Source: Chitinophagaceae bacterium | GTDB lineage: Bacteria; Bacteroidota; Bacteroidia; Chitinophagales; Chitinophagaceae | Reading direction: 5' to 3' | Assembly (NCBI GenBank): GCA_021323155.1 | Contig: JAJTCI010000097.1 | Span: 1 to 7,974, forward strand | DNA length: 7,974 bases | Shown: positions 6,196 to 7,974 of the stretch, in pieces | Layout of the letters: each line of letters starts with the position of its first letter | Position numbering within the stretch: the stretch's first letter is position 1 | Program-made: the position numbers and the translations under genes | The notes under the pieces: generated by a model | The model's database searches: none | Told to the model about the DNA's origin: nothing | What the model saw: only the letters and a program-made list of their open reading frames with translations

Positions 6196-7203
6196 ATGAA
6201 ACGGACGTTAACGATTATACTTTTTATTTTATCAGTTTCAGCCTCAGCGCAGCAGCTGAATGTTATTCTTGAAAACCAATATGAGGAAGCGCTTTCCGGT
6301 AAGGATGTAAAAATAAATGGTGTCGCTTATAAGACGGATGCGAATGGAAACGTAAGCATCCCTGCGGCGGACAGTCTTTCCATTATTGCCGATGGCCATG
6401 ATGCCAAAGTTGTTGCGGTTAAAGATATCCCGGCAACTAAGAAGGTAACCATTGATCGCGATTTTGTGTGGAAGGATATCCTGAATCCCATGTTCTACAT
6501 TATTAACGGTGGGCTGTTCCTTATCCTGTTCATCATTTTTGCGGAGACCGGCCTGTTTGTCGGGTTTTTCCTGCCCGGCGATTCACTGCTTTTCGTGGCG
6601 GGCATCTACAGCAATGAACTAGCCAGGACAGTCTTCCCGCTTCAAAACGAATACCTGAGCCTGGCGCTGATCATATTGATGATCTCATTCGCCGGTATTA
6701 TCGGGAACACCGTGGGTTACTGGTTCGGTCGAAAAGTGGGGCCAACCATGTACACCTGGAAAGACCGGATGCTGTTCAAGAAAAAATACCTGCACCAGGC
6801 GCACGATTTTTATGAGAAGCACGGTGGCATCGCGATAGTAGGCGCCCGTTTTTTGCCCATGGTGCGTACGTTCGCGCCAATCATCGCCGGTATTGTAGGC
6901 ATGGATAAAAAGAAGTTCGCTTATTATAATATCCTGGGCAGCTTCCTGTGGGTGGGCAGCCTGATCCTGGCAGGGCACTTCCTGCAGAAGTGGATGATGA
7001 ACTGGTTCGATTTCGACCTCAAATCCAAATTGGAATACATCATTATTGTGATCGTACTTGTCACCACAGCACCTGTGTTATATAAGATGTTCTTCAGCAA
7101 GAAAAAATCGCCTACACTCGAGATCGGGAAAGGAGTGGTTGAGGAGGAAGTGGATAAAGTGGAAGACGCGGTGGAAGAAAGATTCAGGCGGAAAGACGAT
7201 TAA
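6196..7203 (+). CDS. DedA-family membrane protein with secreted N-terminal beta-sandwich-like domain
   Basis: The 335-residue protein has three parts. Residues 1-18 are a signal peptide (MKRT, hydrophobic core, ASA before QQ). Residues about 20-88 form a small domain with the pattern DVKINGVAYKTDANGNVSI, then LSIIADGHD, resembling carboxypeptidase-regulatory/CNA-B-type beta sandwiches. From about 96 a DedA (SNARE-associated/VTT) domain follows: FAETGLFVGFFLPGDSLLFVAG (115-136, with E117 and P127-G128-D129), GNTVGYWFGRKVG (170-182), and GARFLPMVRTFAPIIAGIVGM (216-236, with R218 and R224), N245, G248 and W252. The tail (303-335) is hydrophilic and charged. Known DedA proteins recycle or flip polyprenyl-phosphate carriers and affect membrane homeostasis; that role is assumed for this one. 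Ordinary DedA proteins are about 200-220 residues and start directly with the membrane domain, so the extra N-terminal module is unusual. Its fold is inferred from pattern only. Confidence 0.93.
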   Translation: MKRTLTIILFILSVSASAQQLNVILENQYEEALSGKDVKINGVAYKTDANGNVSIPAADSLSIIADGHDAKVVAVKDIPATKKVTIDRDFVWKDILNPMFYIINGGLFLILFIIFAETGLFVGFFLPGDSLLFVAGIYSNELARTVFPLQNEYLSLALIILMISFAGIIGNTVGYWFGRKVGPTMYTWKDRMLFKKKYLHQAHDFYEKHGGIAIVGARFLPMVRTFAPIIAGIVGMDKKKFAYYNILGSFLWVGSLILAGHFLQKWMMNWFDFDLKSKLEYIIIVIVLVTTAPVLYKMFFSKKKSPTLEIGKGVVEEEVDKVEDAVEERFRRKDD

Positions 7204-7246
7204 ACTGATTGTGTTATCATTGTAGTCTACTTACCCGGCTCCCGAT

Positions 7247-7974
7247 ATGAACCAGAAGCAGTACGGTGTTTTTTCCCTTCCTGTTATTGTGGGAGCACTC
7301 GGTTTTTTTGTGGATGTGTACGACCTCCTTTTATTCAGTGTAACCCGTAAGCAAACATTAGCGGACCTTGGCCTGTCTCCTGCCGAGATCATGACCACCG
7401 GCGAAAACCTTATCAGCATCCAGATGATCGGGTTACTGGTGGGTGGCATCCTCTGGGGGATCATGGGTGACAAAAAGGGAAGGAAAAGCGTACTGTTCGG
7501 TTCGATCATTCTTTATTCCATTGCCACCATCTTCAACGGGATGGTAACGGACGTGACCACATTTGGTGTACTGCGTTTTATCGCAGGTATCGGGCTTGCC
7601 GGTGAACTGGGAGCCAGCGTCACGCTCACCAGTGAAATTCTTCCAAAAGAGAAACGGGGCCTGGCTGCAACGGTAATTGCCGTTACCGGGGTGATGGGAA
7701 TGATCACCGCTTATTTCGTGAACGAGGTGTTCCAGGACTGGAGATTATGTTATTATATCGGTGGGGGGATGGGACTCCTGCTACTGTTATTAAGAGTAGG
7801 CGTATTTGAAAGTTCCATGTTCGCGGAAGCAAAGAAGAGCGGTGTGGCAAGGGGTAATTTCCTGATGTTCTTTAATAATAAAGACCGGTTCAACCGTTAT
7901 CTAAAGGGAATACTCGTTGGCCTGCCTGTGTGGTATGTCATCGGTGTGTTGATGACGTTTGCCGATGTCTTCGC
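7247..7974 (+). CDS. MFS transporter, N-terminal part (runs off right edge)
   Basis: From ATG 7247 the frame stays open for 242 codons to the window edge, covering roughly the first six helices and the start of the central loop region and TM7. TM1 contains GFFVDVYDLLLFS (19-31) with two acidic residues. The loop between TM2 and TM3 has the MFS motif A, GIMGDKKGRKS (71-81). TM4 has LRFIAGIGLAGELGASVTL (109-127), and TSEILPKEKRG (128-138) follows in the TM4-TM5 loop. This pattern resembles metabolite:H+ symporter and sugar-porter branches of the MFS, but the substrate cannot be told. Start choice: no Shine-Dalgarno sequence is present, and the ATG opens with a short polar MNQKQYG before TM1, as expected. 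It lies 43 bp after the DedA stop on the same strand with no terminator between. Confidence 0.9.
   Translation, partial: MNQKQYGVFSLPVIVGALGFFVDVYDLLLFSVTRKQTLADLGLSPAEIMTTGENLISIQMIGLLVGGILWGIMGDKKGRKSVLFGSIILYSIATIFNGMVTDVTTFGVLRFIAGIGLAGELGASVTLTSEILPKEKRGLAATVIAVTGVMGMITAYFVNEVFQDWRLCYYIGGGMGLLLLLLRVGVFESSMFAEAKKSGVARGNFLMFFNNKDRFNRYLKGILVGLPVWYVIGVLMTFADVF

Noticed and set aside
7215..7222. TATCATTG as a -7 element for the MFS gene
   Set aside because: One mismatch and no -33 partner; such matches are expected by chance, so it is not listed as a feature.

Overview
The window looks like an ordinary chromosomal segment of a Bacteroidota bacterium, most likely a Chitinophaga-like member of the Chitinophagaceae. 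The reasons are the N-terminus of the YebC-family protein (MGRIFE...KMFAR-like rather than AGHSKW), the sequence style of the fatty-acid-desaturase-like, DUF393 and DedA proteins, a TAAATTTG element that matches the Bacteroidota -7 consensus (TAnnTTTG), and the absence of a Shine-Dalgarno sequence before any of the eight starts. The genus is an inference. No mobile element, RNA gene, CRISPR array or phage gene was seen.

Layout: the left part (1-1463) is read on the minus strand, in the order yebC-like gene (741-1463), DUF393/DCC thiol-disulfide oxidoreductase-like gene (254-655), then the 5' end of a fatty acid desaturase-like gene that runs off the left edge (1-203). A six-copy heptamer tandem repeat (673-714) lies between the first two. 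The middle part (1601-4755), also minus strand, is a tight pair of amino acid permeases of the APC superfamily: a LAT/SteT-like protein first, then a CAT/YfnA-like protein 5 bp later. The pair ends in a clear intrinsic terminator (1556-1582). The right part (4924-7974) is on the plus strand: a DAACS-type dicarboxylate/amino acid:cation symporter, a DedA-family membrane protein with an unusual secreted N-terminal domain, and the first 242 codons of an MFS transporter cut by the window edge.

The 168-bp divergent region between the APC pair and the DAACS gene is the most structured non-coding stretch. It carries three ATTTAC half-sites in alternating orientation at about 20 and 11 bp spacing, plus a second interrupted dyad just upstream of the DAACS gene. 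Together the genes suggest an amino acid/organic acid uptake cluster whose two arms could share a regulator; this is inference. No wholly new system is evident. The best candidates for a second look are the DedA fusion, the operator-like region and the Asp-to-Asn change at a sodium-site position in the DAACS protein.
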